A stretch of DNA of 39,711 bases from a virus. How positions within the stretch are numbered: position 1 is the first letter of the stretch; each line of letters starts with the position of its first letter. The stretch spans positions 1 through 39,711 of IMG/VR virus record IMGVR_UViG_3300038496_000083; one strand, given 5' to 3'. The translations under genes and the position numbers were made by a program. The notes beneath the pieces were generated by a model. The model was not told the DNA's origin, made no database searches, and saw only the letters and a list, made by a program, of their open reading frames with translations. Of the stretch, positions 22,237-31,121 are shown in pieces.

Positions 22237-22767
22237 TTAAACGTATCGAAATGATGTTCTATTTGAATTTTGACCAGTTAACATTGCGTTTAACGTAGTT
22301 CTATTCATTCCTATACTATTTGCTGCCTTTTGAATAGAGGTATAAAATATACCTGTCTCTTCATTTACTATTAATTTACTTGAACCAGAAGGCTTTCCCG
22401 TCTTAGTTCCTTTATTCCAAGCCACATGTCCTTTCCTAGACTGTGATATTTTCTTTTTAACTTTATCGGATAAATATCCGCTCTTATCATCTAATCCTTG
22501 AACTCTACAATTAAGTTCTGGTTTTAAGAGTATTTGCCAATATCTCTCTTTTTTATTTAAATCTTCAATATTACATTCTTCTATCATTGCAAAGATATGA
22601 TTTTTAAATCCATACTTCTTCATAGAGTTACGTAATACAGGTTGTCTGTCCTGTGAAGAATTACCAAGATATCTGTAGTGCCTACTCCATCTTTTTTCAA
22701 TGTCAACAGATTGTCCAACATAAATCTTACCGTTTGGTGAAGTTATCTTGTATATCCCTACTGCCAT
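22237..22767 (-). CDS. GIY-YIG homing endonuclease
   Basis: The 176-residue protein has a GIY-YIG nuclease: G4-I5-Y6, Y16-V17-G18, R26 and catalytic E74 (KKERYW). It is followed by DNA-binding modules of NUMOD3 type (KKISQSRKGHVAWNKG, about 104-119) and NUMOD1 type (SIQKAANSIGMNRTTLNAML, about 139-158). It makes site-specific breaks that copy its own gene into related phages. It is free-standing, sits between the acetyltransferase and the first internal virion gene in an otherwise structural operon, and is more A/T rich than its neighbours, all signs of recent insertion. No intron boundary was seen. Confidence 0.93.
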   Translation of the reverse strand: MAVGIYKITSPNGKIYVGQSVDIEKRWSRHYRYLGNSSQDRQPVLRNSMKKYGFKNHIFAMIEECNIEDLNKKERYWQILLKPELNCRVQGLDDKSGYLSDKVKKKISQSRKGHVAWNKGTKTGKPSGSSKLIVNEETGIFYTSIQKAANSIGMNRTTLNAMLTGQNSNRTSFRYV

Positions 22768-22770
22768 GTT

Positions 22771-23199
22771 TTATAATCGTTTTATCATTTCTGTTGTTTC
22801 CTTTGAACCTACTGTGAATCCGCAATCGGAATACCTATCAATGAGGCTCTTATTCTTTACACTTGTAAAAATCCATTTCACATCGTTAGACTTGGCGTAT
22901 GACGATATGGCATTGATTAAACCATTCAACATTAACTTTCTAACTGTCTTATCCTTTATATCAGGATTGGATACTATGAACTCTACCCATGCTGCACCGC
23001 TATTAGTCAAGTATAAAAAACCTGCACAATGTGGAACTCCTTTTGAGTCTTCTATAATGACTCCACATGTTCCATTCTCTGGTAAGAAATCTCTAGGTGG
23101 TGGTGTAAATTTCCACCAGTTCCACCATTCTACAAGAATCTCGTAGTCGGATTCATCCAACATCCTAACATTGTATAACTCCATAGTATTATATTCCAT
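22771..23199 (-). CDS. GNAT-family acetyltransferase
   Basis: A 142-residue protein with the layout of phage GNAT enzymes found near tail genes: an N-terminal strand (VRMLDESDYE), a W-rich loop (WWNWWKFTPPP), a central sheet GVPHCAGFLYL followed by AAWVEFIVSN, then the acetyl-CoA helix region (KTVRKLMLNGLINAI) and a C-terminal GFTVGS. The R-x-x-G-x-G/A loop is degenerate, as is common for these. The substrate is unknown; modification of a virion or host protein is possible. The start ATG 23199 is five bases after a -7 box, so the message may be leaderless. It ends four bases before the homing endonuclease start. Confidence 0.75.
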   Translation of the reverse strand: MEYNTMELYNVRMLDESDYEILVEWWNWWKFTPPPRDFLPENGTCGVIIEDSKGVPHCAGFLYLTNSGAAWVEFIVSNPDIKDKTVRKLMLNGLINAISSYAKSNDVKWIFTSVKNKSLIDRYSDCGFTVGSKETTEMIKRL

Positions 23200-23204
23200 T
23201 ACAA

Positions 23205-23212
23205 CAAAGATA
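23205..23212 (-). promoter_or_regulatory. -7 box, near-leaderless acetyltransferase message
   Basis: On the - strand TATCTTTG matches the consensus. TTTA lies 19 bp upstream as a 3/4 match to TTTG, inside the end of the tail gene. ATG 23199 begins five bases after the box, so the predicted transcript start and start codon nearly coincide. It would feed the acetyltransferase, homing endonuclease and internal virion genes. Confidence 0.7.
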
Positions 23213-23217
23213 CAAAA

Positions 23218-26200
23218 TTAATCGGTACTCTTAAATACTTCGGTGTTTATGGCAAATAACTCGGCATCTACTGTTGAGGTTGCCGATGTTAATGTAACCT
23301 TCATATAGTAACCTTTCATTGCTGATGATTCACTCCTACCGTCCTTGGCTAACATTACAAAGTCAAACCCAGTTCCAACTTCCACAGCATCGAGAGTAAT
23401 CTCATTGGTGTCATAGTTTATTGAAACCACGTTACCTACTACTGTGTAGTTGTCATCTCCTGAGAATCTTATCACATCGTCACCTACTGCTAATGATTCA
23501 TTGATGTACGGTGCTCCTATTGTAATTACGTTACCCGTTATGTTCACAATGGTACCAAGACCTTGTACTGCGGATACGCTAGAAAAGTCGTACGTTGCAG
23601 GAGCGTTACCTCTTATGTATGCGTAGAACTCAGATTCAAACTCTTCGTACTCGCTTGCTGCGATTGAACTAGATGTCAAGTTAGTCTCAAGAGAAGTTTC
23701 CCATGCGAAGTTACCCTCGATGTTGATGTTCTTGAATACCTTGATATCATTAGGTGCATCGTTGAATACTGTCTCGATGTGAGCGTCAAATTCCTCACCA
23801 TAGAAACGGTTGATAATTACTCCACCCTCCACATTGGATACGTGGTGTTGGTACAGTTGACCATTCTTAATACTGTAGAACTTGTTGTTGATGTTCAACA
23901 TAGCCTCTGGTACATAAGAATAGAATACTGGGAAACCATTAACCCTATCGCTGTACGATAACGTACGGGCAGTTCCCGTACTGGTAACATTCAACATGTA
24001 AACGTCATCGAATGGGTCATAACCTCCAACGAATAATGTCTGCGTAGGTAGTGTTCGGAAGTAGTTCTGGAACCCGTAGTTGGATATCTCTGTGTACCCG
24101 TCACCACCTAGCCTCATGAGCGCACCTGCGTCACCGTCAACGTGATAAATCATGTTACCATGGTATGCAAATGACTCTGGATGTAAGCCGATGCCGTACT
24201 TCCCTGCGAATGCAATCTCCTGACCAAGTACATTAGTACTCTGTTGCACGTTACCAGAACCGTCTGCATTGAATAGAACGTCCTTACTGTATAGTACTCT
24301 GTGAGTTTTGTCCTCTTGGAAAACATACAGGTCGGTATCTTTTGAGAATAACTTCTGGATACTACCGAATGCATCATCCATGTCCTTGTAGTTGGCAAGG
24401 GATAGGTTGAACTCATTTACTGCATTGTAGCTAGTTGTACGCTCGTAAACCCCACCATATGTCAAGGATGCAATCCTAGTGACCTGCTTGTATTCATCTA
24501 TTGGTGACAAAGGTTTTGTGTCAAGTATCATCTCCTTACCGTTAAAGCTATCACCAATCTTGTAAGATTCAAAACCGTTAGCCCAACCGAACGAGTTGAA
24601 ATAGTCTAGGTTAATCACAGCGTTGACAGAACCAAATACTTGGTTAGTATCCCCTGCTGCACCTAAGTGATTGTCCCCACTGATTGTATATGTATATGGT
24701 AATTCGTAGAAGATATCCGAGTTGTTATCAATCGGAATAGTCTCGAATATAATATTGTTGTCAAGTTCTGAGATGTTGATAGATGCAGGTACCCTTACCT
24801 TACCACCACCTGTGTAGTTGGCAGAAGATAGGAATAGCATAATCATTTCATCGTTGGCATTACCTGTGATGTTAGTCACCTGCTCAAGACCGTCAACGAA
24901 CTTCGTAAATGTACCTCTACGGAAACATACCCTGTCCAAAGAGTTAGGGTAGGTCATCTGTGAGATTATATTGTCCCCATGGAACCATTCCTCTAGGTTT
25001 GCGTAAGCCTGAGTAGTTGTAAAGGTATCCTCAAATGCAGGAATCTGGTCAGCTACATCTGAACCAGATGCGCTGTCATCGTATCGAATTGTGATAGTGG
25101 CTCCACCTTTTATGGATTCATCTACTACAGGGTCTTTACCCATATACATGACGATGGCACGTCTACCGTTACCACCAACACTACCTCCACCATTCCAAGA
25201 GTCGGTTACATCTTTCGACTTGGCTGATACTACCCATGCGTCATCCGTCTGGTGGTTCACAGTATCACCGAATGTAATACTTACACCATTTGACAATACT
25301 TGAGCAGCCCCAGTGATATTTATACCTAAACCTGCGTTATCGTTCCATGCACCAGTTGTGCCGTTTGTAGCGTCAACCTCTCTCCACCTGAAAGTATCTG
25401 GAGCACCAGTTGCCATAATCTCAATCTCATACCTGATATCAACAGAACCTGTGTAAGTCCCTGACCTTGACAAGTCATCCACACCTATGGTACCATAATA
25501 TACAGGTTGCTCAATGTAGTCTTGACTACCTGAGAAGTTATTAGGGGTTGAGTTACTACGGTAACCACCACCTATATCATCGTATATCTGTACCGCATCT
25601 GAACTTAGACTGAAACCAGTAGCTTTTACCTTGAAGTAGGTACCTTCTAACTGTAAAGTCTCAGTACCATCGATGATGACAGGGTCAGTTTCGAGGAAGT
25701 TCCTAGATTGGTCTTGGATGTCAAGTATCTTGGTCTGGGTAACCTCAGTCCTTAGACCAGAAGTGTCAGACTTTACGTATACTATATCCCCAACTTCGAA
25801 CTTGTTCCTATCGCTCCCTTCAATCTTCAACCATGCGTACACACCGTCTCTGTAGAAGACAACGGGTGCCACAGTATCATAAGAAGTCTTAGATTGCTTT
25901 ATGAAGAACCTGTAGTGGGTAGCCCACGCAGGTGCCTTACTGTCAATTGTAACTTGTAGTTTGTTTTCCTTATCCGCATCCCCATTCAACACGAACGTTG
26001 TGTTGTCAGTACTCGTAATAGGTGTAGTCATTCTACCCTTACCGTCTAGGTATGCAATCGCTATTTCATAGTCCCTGATACTCTTGACAGTAGTGTACGG
26101 AGCACCCACAGTCCCTGCTGTAGACGTGTAACCAAGTGATAGCGATGGATAAATAGTACTTCCAACACCGTCAATAATGTCATAGTTCTCTGTGTAGTTT

Positions 26201-27201
26201 CCGAAGATTGGTCGGTTACCAATTATCTCTAAACCTTTGGCTTTCAAAGGTACGTTATCATATACCCTTGCCAGTTGCGTACTGTCAAGTGCTTGTAATA
26301 TCTTGTTGTTCGAGAATGTAATAGTCTGGGTAGTATTATCTGCCCATCCTTTATCATCCTTGCTGATTCTTTCTACAATCCATGCTGTGTTGCTGACAGC
26401 CTCTTTGAATATAATATCAATGGCAACAACCCTAGAAGTTCCAGTGTCAATGGCAACATCGACCTTACTGTACCTATTGAACATGGAGTTGTTGGTAGAT
26501 GTGGCGTAATCGTAGCTGAAACCTTTCGCCCTGAAAGCAAATTCCGAGAAAGGAGATAATGCGCTAAATTCACCATCTAAGTATTTGTACCTATATGCGA
26601 ATGCAACGAACTTACTCTCTAGGTTATTCTCTTCCTGAGAAACGGTATCACCTAATGTCAAGGAAGGTGCGTTCAATGGTGGCATCTTAATCAAAGAGAT
26701 GTCTGCCTCATCGAAACCGTTGAGACCGTAAGTCTTAGCCCTAGCTATGTTGAAGTACCTTGGTTCATTGAAGTTATCCGTCATGAACATGAAAGACCTA
26801 CCATTGTCGTTATCATTGATGAAACGAATGTCAGTCATTTCAAAACCATCCTGAAAGTTTAGGATGTTTGCTGCACCTGCACGTGTATCTTGTAGTATAA
26901 TTGACTCAGTATCAGTCAGTACGTTGTATTCAACCACGTAGTTACCAGTATCTGACTTGACAGCCCAACGAATAGTGTTGGCAAAGTAATCAACCTCATG
27001 ACCCATCCATTTAGCGTTGGTACCAAAGTTGAATGATGAAAGTTGACTATTACCCAATGCAAACCTCACCGTACTAGCGTTAGCACCATCTGGAGTGATG
27101 ATACGAACGTTCTCGGCATGTAGATATTCATTCTTGGCGATTGAACGTAGGTCTAAGTCCTTGTTCATCTTCGCCCCGTAAAAGGCTTGTCTTAATTTCA
27201 T
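23218..27201 (-). CDS. Large tail tube/stabilisation protein
   Basis: A 1327-residue beta-rich protein without signal peptide or membrane segment. Its N-terminus (MKLRQAFYGAKMNKDLDLRS) and regular strands of N, D, T, Y residues are typical of podovirus tail-hub proteins: the T7 gp12 (tubular B) position, often named stabilisation protein in crAss-like phages. Segments such as FVAFAYRYKYLDGEFSALSP (about 190-210) fit that family. It follows the two adaptor proteins and precedes the internal virion genes, as expected for a nozzle or tail-tube subunit. It is longer than T7 gp12 (about 790 residues), so extra domains, possibly receptor-facing ones in the last 400 residues, are likely. Confidence 0.75.
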   Translation of the reverse strand: MKLRQAFYGAKMNKDLDLRSIAKNEYLHAENVRIITPDGANASTVRFALGNSQLSSFNFGTNAKWMGHEVDYFANTIRWAVKSDTGNYVVEYNVLTDTESIILQDTRAGAANILNFQDGFEMTDIRFINDNDNGRSFMFMTDNFNEPRYFNIARAKTYGLNGFDEADISLIKMPPLNAPSLTLGDTVSQEENNLESKFVAFAYRYKYLDGEFSALSPFSEFAFRAKGFSYDYATSTNNSMFNRYSKVDVAIDTGTSRVVAIDIIFKEAVSNTAWIVERISKDDKGWADNTTQTITFSNNKILQALDSTQLARVYDNVPLKAKGLEIIGNRPIFGNYTENYDIIDGVGSTIYPSLSLGYTSTAGTVGAPYTTVKSIRDYEIAIAYLDGKGRMTTPITSTDNTTFVLNGDADKENKLQVTIDSKAPAWATHYRFFIKQSKTSYDTVAPVVFYRDGVYAWLKIEGSDRNKFEVGDIVYVKSDTSGLRTEVTQTKILDIQDQSRNFLETDPVIIDGTETLQLEGTYFKVKATGFSLSSDAVQIYDDIGGGYRSNSTPNNFSGSQDYIEQPVYYGTIGVDDLSRSGTYTGSVDIRYEIEIMATGAPDTFRWREVDATNGTTGAWNDNAGLGINITGAAQVLSNGVSITFGDTVNHQTDDAWVVSAKSKDVTDSWNGGGSVGGNGRRAIVMYMGKDPVVDESIKGGATITIRYDDSASGSDVADQIPAFEDTFTTTQAYANLEEWFHGDNIISQMTYPNSLDRVCFRRGTFTKFVDGLEQVTNITGNANDEMIMLFLSSANYTGGGKVRVPASINISELDNNIIFETIPIDNNSDIFYELPYTYTISGDNHLGAAGDTNQVFGSVNAVINLDYFNSFGWANGFESYKIGDSFNGKEMILDTKPLSPIDEYKQVTRIASLTYGGVYERTTSYNAVNEFNLSLANYKDMDDAFGSIQKLFSKDTDLYVFQEDKTHRVLYSKDVLFNADGSGNVQQSTNVLGQEIAFAGKYGIGLHPESFAYHGNMIYHVDGDAGALMRLGGDGYTEISNYGFQNYFRTLPTQTLFVGGYDPFDDVYMLNVTSTGTARTLSYSDRVNGFPVFYSYVPEAMLNINNKFYSIKNGQLYQHHVSNVEGGVIINRFYGEEFDAHIETVFNDAPNDIKVFKNINIEGNFAWETSLETNLTSSSIAASEYEEFESEFYAYIRGNAPATYDFSSVSAVQGLGTIVNITGNVITIGAPYINESLAVGDDVIRFSGDDNYTVVGNVVSINYDTNEITLDAVEVGTGFDFVMLAKDGRSESSAMKGYYMKVTLTSATSTVDAELFAINTEVFKSTD

Positions 27202-27202
27202 A

Positions 27203-28096
27203 TTACTTTATCCTTTTGTCTTTACCTCTCATTGCTTGCATGATGTCATCAAAGGTAATACCGTTGAGTCTCATCTTGGCTCTTCTCCTAGCTACATCGT
27301 AATCCTTTCTCTTCCTTTTTATGATATACTCTTGTATACCCAACTTAGAATCGAGAATCATCCATTCAATGTATCTGTACAGAGCCTCTTCTGCAAACTT
27401 ATGCACTCTTACCTTATCAGGGTCACTGGATTCCAGTCCGTCTGATATGTACTCAAGTACTATTGTTCTGGTTCCGACATTGGATGAGAATTTCATGACA
27501 CCACTGGACTTGTCCACAGTAAACCATCCATTGTAGTTAGCTTTTGCTGTGTTGAGACCGAATCTGCCACTAGTTCTTAGTTCTGAGTAATCGAAACCAT
27601 CATTATCAACTCGATATTGTCTGTACCCAGAAGGTATATTTGTCTGGTCGTAACTGTTATCTGCAGCCTTAAGTACATTTCCTGATTCATCGAATAGGAT
27701 ATTGTAGTCGTTATCTTGAAGATAAGCCTCTGCAATCTTTGTATCATCGTTCATCACCATAGGGTGGAAGTTACCTGCCCTATCGACCCATGACACTCTG
27801 ACATACTTTACGTAGTCCTCTGGGAGGATTAACGTCAAAGTCTCACTCAAATCTATTTCTATACCCTTAATCTCCTTTAGAATGTCGAAATTAGCCTCCT
27901 GCAAGCCTCTCTTAGCGTGAAACAGAACAATGTCACGGTTTATGTTGTTGATGAGTTTATCATCCCCTACGTACATTAATTCGAAGTTATTGATAACGTC
28001 AGCCAATGTCACGTACTGATAACCACCTTGCAAATCTTCGTATGCAGGGTTTTCGTAAAAGTCTTGTGGGGTTACCCCTGTTGGTAGTACTGCCAT
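27203..28096 (-). CDS. Tail tubular/head-tail adaptor protein
   Basis: The 297-residue protein ends in a long helical basic segment (KVRVHKFAEEALYRYIEWMI, then KRKRKDYDVARRRAKMRLNG, about 230-280) after a beta-rich middle. This is the form of P22 gp4/T7 gp11-type adaptors that ring the portal. Its stop is one base before the start region of the 1327-aa tail gene, and its own start overlaps the preceding gene by one base, indicating a tight head-tail operon. The early part has TLILPEDYVKYVRVSWVDRA, a beta-hairpin-like piece often seen in crAss-like tail tubular proteins. Confidence 0.7.
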   Translation of the reverse strand: MAVLPTGVTPQDFYENPAYEDLQGGYQYVTLADVINNFELMYVGDDKLINNINRDIVLFHAKRGLQEANFDILKEIKGIEIDLSETLTLILPEDYVKYVRVSWVDRAGNFHPMVMNDDTKIAEAYLQDNDYNILFDESGNVLKAADNSYDQTNIPSGYRQYRVDNDGFDYSELRTSGRFGLNTAKANYNGWFTVDKSSGVMKFSSNVGTRTIVLEYISDGLESSDPDKVRVHKFAEEALYRYIEWMILDSKLGIQEYIIKRKRKDYDVARRRAKMRLNGITFDDIMQAMRGKDKRIK

Positions 28097-28788
28097 TATG
28101 CTCTATTTTCGTTTACTGTTTGCTGTTGTTGCTTTCCTTCCGCATACTGTACGATATCCTGCTCTCTCACAGACACGCCAACGTAGCTTAATATTTTAGA
28201 GACAAGTTTATACTCGTCCGATGGATGTATTTCAAAATCCTGATAACTTCCGTTAGAAGGGTTGAATACTGGATTGTTTGATACCATTTGATATGTCCAC
28301 TTAGGAGTGGCAGGTATTCTTATGTAGTTAACTTCTACGCTGTCTATTATTGTTGCAGGTAATACAACGAACTCATCCTCTAATTTGTAGTAGATTGGAT
28401 ATGATGTGGATGGTGCTGTGAGGTTTGATTTGTTCAGAAGATTGGCTCTCCTTTTAGTTGTCTCTTCTATTCTATTGTCGTTATAGTAAATCTCCATAAC
28501 CCTGTAGGTATCTGCAGGTGCGAAGAATCTATCGGTATCGTATGTCAATACCCCGTCCTTCTGGAATCTATCCAACTTCTCCCTAATATTCTTGGGAATG
28601 TCAGAATAGCCCGTGTTACTCATTCGCTTATTCTGCAAATTAAGCCATCTGTTATATTCATAGAAGTAGGACTCAAATATCTCTATTTGTGCTAGGTACG
28701 CATATCTGTTAAACCTCTCTGGTTGTATCCAACCTCGATTATCCTTCTCCAGAAAGTCGTGTACTACTTTTCTAACGTTATCAATCAT
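28096..28788 (-). CDS. Head-tail connector/structural protein
   Basis: The open frame reaches TTG 28818, but that part overlaps the promoter box at 28806-28813. ATG 28788 (MIDNVRKVVHDFLEKDNRGW) is the first possible start after the transcript begins, giving 230 residues. It has a helical N-terminal third, a beta-rich middle (FVVLPATIIDSVEVNYIRIP) and a C-terminal EIHPSDEYKLVSKILSYVGV followed by a Gln-rich tail. It lies between the head proteins and the tail tubular protein, so a head-completion or adaptor role is inferred. I do not recognise a named family beyond resemblance to crAss-like structural proteins in this position. Confidence 0.7.
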   Translation of the reverse strand: MIDNVRKVVHDFLEKDNRGWIQPERFNRYAYLAQIEIFESYFYEYNRWLNLQNKRMSNTGYSDIPKNIREKLDRFQKDGVLTYDTDRFFAPADTYRVMEIYYNDNRIEETTKRRANLLNKSNLTAPSTSYPIYYKLEDEFVVLPATIIDSVEVNYIRIPATPKWTYQMVSNNPVFNPSNGSYQDFEIHPSDEYKLVSKILSYVGVSVREQDIVQYAEGKQQQQTVNENRA

Positions 28789-28805
28789 TTGCTTAAATCT
28801 TTTCA

Positions 28806-28813
28806 CAAAGATA
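28806..28813 (-). promoter_or_regulatory. -7 box directly after a terminator
   Basis: TATCTTTG on the - strand, preceded by the T-run of the terminator at 28822-28853. No clear TTTG lies 20 bp upstream. A message would start near 28801 with a leader of about 13 bases before ATG 28788. Confidence 0.65.
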
Positions 28814-28853
28814 AACAAAAAAGAGGATACATGCTTACTTGCACATATCCTCT
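28814..28853 (-). terminator. Rho-independent terminator after head protein gene
   Basis: On the - strand AGAGGATA and TATCCTCT form an 8-bp stem, extended by GTGC/GCAT-type pairing in the loop, followed by six T and TTTATC. It ends the 29643-28873 unit, and the T-run merges into the next -7 box. Confidence 0.85.
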
Positions 28854-28872
28854 CTCTATGATTGGTTGGTTG

Positions 28873-29643
28873 TTATTTTCCTAACTTCACTCCAATAGCC
28901 TTCATTACTTCGGCTCCTTCGTCAGTCTTAAAGTACTGAGCAAGGGAGGTGAAAGGATTGCTACCGAATGGTAGTTTCACAATTACCTTCTTACTGTCAA
29001 CCCAGTAGATAGTAGTATTATCGTCTCTTACACCGATAATGTTCAAGTCTACTGCTCTGTTTGCTAAGTTTCTCAACTTAATGTCAGAGTCATTTGCTAG
29101 TTCAATGAACTTGGCAGGGTTGTTACGGGCATATAATGTAACGTCTCTCTTAAGTTCAGAAGTTGGCATTGTGTCAACTTTAGACTTAAATAGTACACGT
29201 CCGATAGCCTCAAGGTCGGTGATGTCCATTTCCAAGGCTATCTTGATAGCCTCGTACTGTTGTTCCATTTTGTCAAGTTCGTCCTTAGCCACAGACTCTG
29301 GGTCAAATTCCTTAAACCTACTACCACCGTTCACCTCATTATCTGGGTGATGTAGTAAGAAGAATTGAAGAGTTGTGTTCTGAGCGTCAACCACTAATTT
29401 ACCGTCTTCGAAAAGTACGGTACCAAGGATGGCTAGATTATCGTTCTGAGCGTCAACGAAGATTTCCTTCTGATTACTCAAGTAACGAAGTGCTCTTAGA
29501 CCATCTCCATCGAAATATTGTAAGGGGTTGTGCTGTGTGTCCCTAGAACGTAGTTGATACGTAATGGGTGTTGCTTTTTGTGTAAGGATGTAAGTCCTTG
29601 TCTTGCCTTTAGCGAAGGCAGGGGTATTCTTCTTAGATGCCAT
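28873..29643 (-). CDS. Head-associated structural protein, 256 aa
   Basis: Directly follows the major capsid gene and has its own promoter and terminator, which suggests a level of expression different from its neighbours. The N-terminus is basic (MASKKNTPAFAKGKTRTYIL), followed by beta strands and then a long helical acidic region (about 120-190, EFDPESVAKDELDKMEQQYE). There is no enzyme motif or signal. The position suits a head decoration, completion or portal-adaptor protein. The family is not recognised; similar unannotated proteins follow the capsid gene in crAss-like phages. Confidence 0.65.
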   Translation of the reverse strand: MASKKNTPAFAKGKTRTYILTQKATPITYQLRSRDTQHNPLQYFDGDGLRALRYLSNQKEIFVDAQNDNLAILGTVLFEDGKLVVDAQNTTLQFFLLHHPDNEVNGGSRFKEFDPESVAKDELDKMEQQYEAIKIALEMDITDLEAIGRVLFKSKVDTMPTSELKRDVTLYARNNPAKFIELANDSDIKLRNLANRAVDLNIIGVRDDNTTIYWVDSKKVIVKLPFGSNPFTSLAQYFKTDEGAEVMKAIGVKLGK

Positions 29644-29673
29644 TTGAATTTAGATTAGATGTTATTACTGGTG

Positions 29674-29681
29674 CAAAGATA
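29674..29681 (-). promoter_or_regulatory. -7 box for the 256-aa head gene
   Basis: TATCTTTG on the - strand, 30 bases upstream of ATG 29643. The leader ends AATCTAAATTCAA before ATG, a variant of the leader at 32268 and 38189. The terminator of the capsid gene lies immediately upstream at 29695-29728. Confidence 0.7.
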
Positions 29682-29694
29682 CTGAAAATAATAT

Positions 29695-29728
29695 AAATAA
29701 AAAGGGGGTAGTTGTTACACCACCCCCT
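29695..29728 (-). terminator. Rho-independent terminator after major capsid gene
   Basis: On the - strand AGGGGGT (29722-29728) pairs with ACCCCCT (29703-29709), followed by a T-rich tail TTTTTATTT. It lies 17 bases after the capsid stop codon and is directly followed by the promoter box at 29674. Confidence 0.9.
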
Positions 29729-29745
29729 AGTTTAATAAGCTATGC

Positions 29746-31095
29746 TTAGTCTTCGATTAATAAGAAGTTGTTCGCTCCGATAACTACAAGTGCTCTCTCT
29801 GACAAGAACTGAACTTGCATTGCATCAAGGTCAGAGTTAGACGCTCCACCTGCTGAACCAGTCAACCAAGTTTTGTATCGTCTATCCTCAGTCGCTGACT
29901 TACGGTACTTAACGTGTAAGAAAGGCTGACGGATTTTCTTCCCAAGGATTTGGTCGTAAACTGTCTTAGTACCAGAAGGTACGATTAGACCTCTTACTTT
30001 ACCAGTACCATCGATGTTACCACGAGTGGATGCATCGTTAAGGTATTTCCAGTCAGTCTTGTAGAACTCGTAAGAACCTCTGTGGAATCCGTAGAATCCT
30101 AAGTTCAACGCCATCTTCTCTTGGTTGTTGAAAGCACCGTAAGATGTTCCACCTGCACCGTAAGAGTTCTTGCTTGCCAAGAAGTCATCGATAGCCAAGT
30201 TTTGGTCTCTGTCTGCGAAGAACATGTTCTCCATGATAGAACCTTGCTTGTCAAGTCTCTTCAAGATGTTATCAAAATCAGCTTGTGCTGATGCAACTCC
30301 GTTGAAAAGGTTACCTCTGCTACCCACTTCGTGGAATAAACCTTTGGTACCATTCGCTACGGCAGCAGCGTCAGAACCTGCCTCAGCAGGAACACCTTCT
30401 ACCATTGACATTTCAAGGTAATCCTCAAAACGTAAACGAGTTTCGTGCTCAGACTTCAAGTACCATAGGTAACCAGAACCACCGCCTTCAGTAGATACTT
30501 CTACCCAACCGATTTGAGTCATGTCTGAACCATTGACTTCGTACTTGTCTTTGATGATGATAGGGTTGTTCTCGAAGAACTCAGGAACAGCCTCTAATGC
30601 ACCTTCCATACCATTTGTTCCTTTTCCGAACTCAGAACCGTATACGTACACCTTAAGTGTAGCGGATGCTGTTGCGTGAGTAAATCCTCCAGAAAGGAAA
30701 GAAACTGCTGTGAATGTGTTCACATCAGGTACATCCGTGATAAGAGCCTTCTCAACTACTGAACCATCAGAGATGATAATAGTTTGACGCTTACGGAAGT
30801 TGTGACCTGTTTTTGTGAACGTGTTAGTTCCTACAGCACGACTTACGTCTGTGTACTGTGTGTGTAATCTACCTTCTTCTGTCCACTTAATAAGGTCAGA
30901 GGTGCAAGGGTACTCGGCTGAGGATGCTCTCAAGAAAGATGCAATCGTACGATTACCATATCTCTCGAAGTTCTCAGAGTAAGTATCAGGCAACTCAGTC
31001 TTCAAAAAGTCGAAGTCGGTGATATAATTTGTAGCTAGTACCTGTGGCTCTGGGCTAGGTGTCAAGCTAAACGTTGGTGATGCTGCTAATGCCAT
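29746..31095 (-). CDS. Major capsid protein
   Basis: A 449-residue protein placed right after the scaffold gene and before a strong terminator, the usual setting of a highly expressed capsid gene. Its make-up fits an HK97-fold subunit: an N-terminal arm (about 1-60), beta segments with Thr/Val (TFTKTGHNFRKRQTIIISDG), a long spine-helix region around EAVPEFFENNPIIIKDKYEV, and a Gly/Ser-rich insertion (TEGGGSGYLWYL). The C-terminal QVQFLSERALVVIGANNFLL is typical of capsid ends. The leader before ATG is A/T rich (AAACCAATTAAACA). It is probably expressed from the promoter before the scaffold gene. Identification rests on position, length and composition. Confidence 0.85.
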   Translation of the reverse strand: MALAASPTFSLTPSPEPQVLATNYITDFDFLKTELPDTYSENFERYGNRTIASFLRASSAEYPCTSDLIKWTEEGRLHTQYTDVSRAVGTNTFTKTGHNFRKRQTIIISDGSVVEKALITDVPDVNTFTAVSFLSGGFTHATASATLKVYVYGSEFGKGTNGMEGALEAVPEFFENNPIIIKDKYEVNGSDMTQIGWVEVSTEGGGSGYLWYLKSEHETRLRFEDYLEMSMVEGVPAEAGSDAAAVANGTKGLFHEVGSRGNLFNGVASAQADFDNILKRLDKQGSIMENMFFADRDQNLAIDDFLASKNSYGAGGTSYGAFNNQEKMALNLGFYGFHRGSYEFYKTDWKYLNDASTRGNIDGTGKVRGLIVPSGTKTVYDQILGKKIRQPFLHVKYRKSATEDRRYKTWLTGSAGGASNSDLDAMQVQFLSERALVVIGANNFLLIED

Positions 31096-31121
31096 TGTTT
31101 AATTGGTTTTAAATGTTAAAG

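Noticed and set aside
28789-28818. TTG start for the connector gene
   Set aside because: It overlaps the promoter box and would lie upstream of the transcript start; ATG 28788 is preferred.
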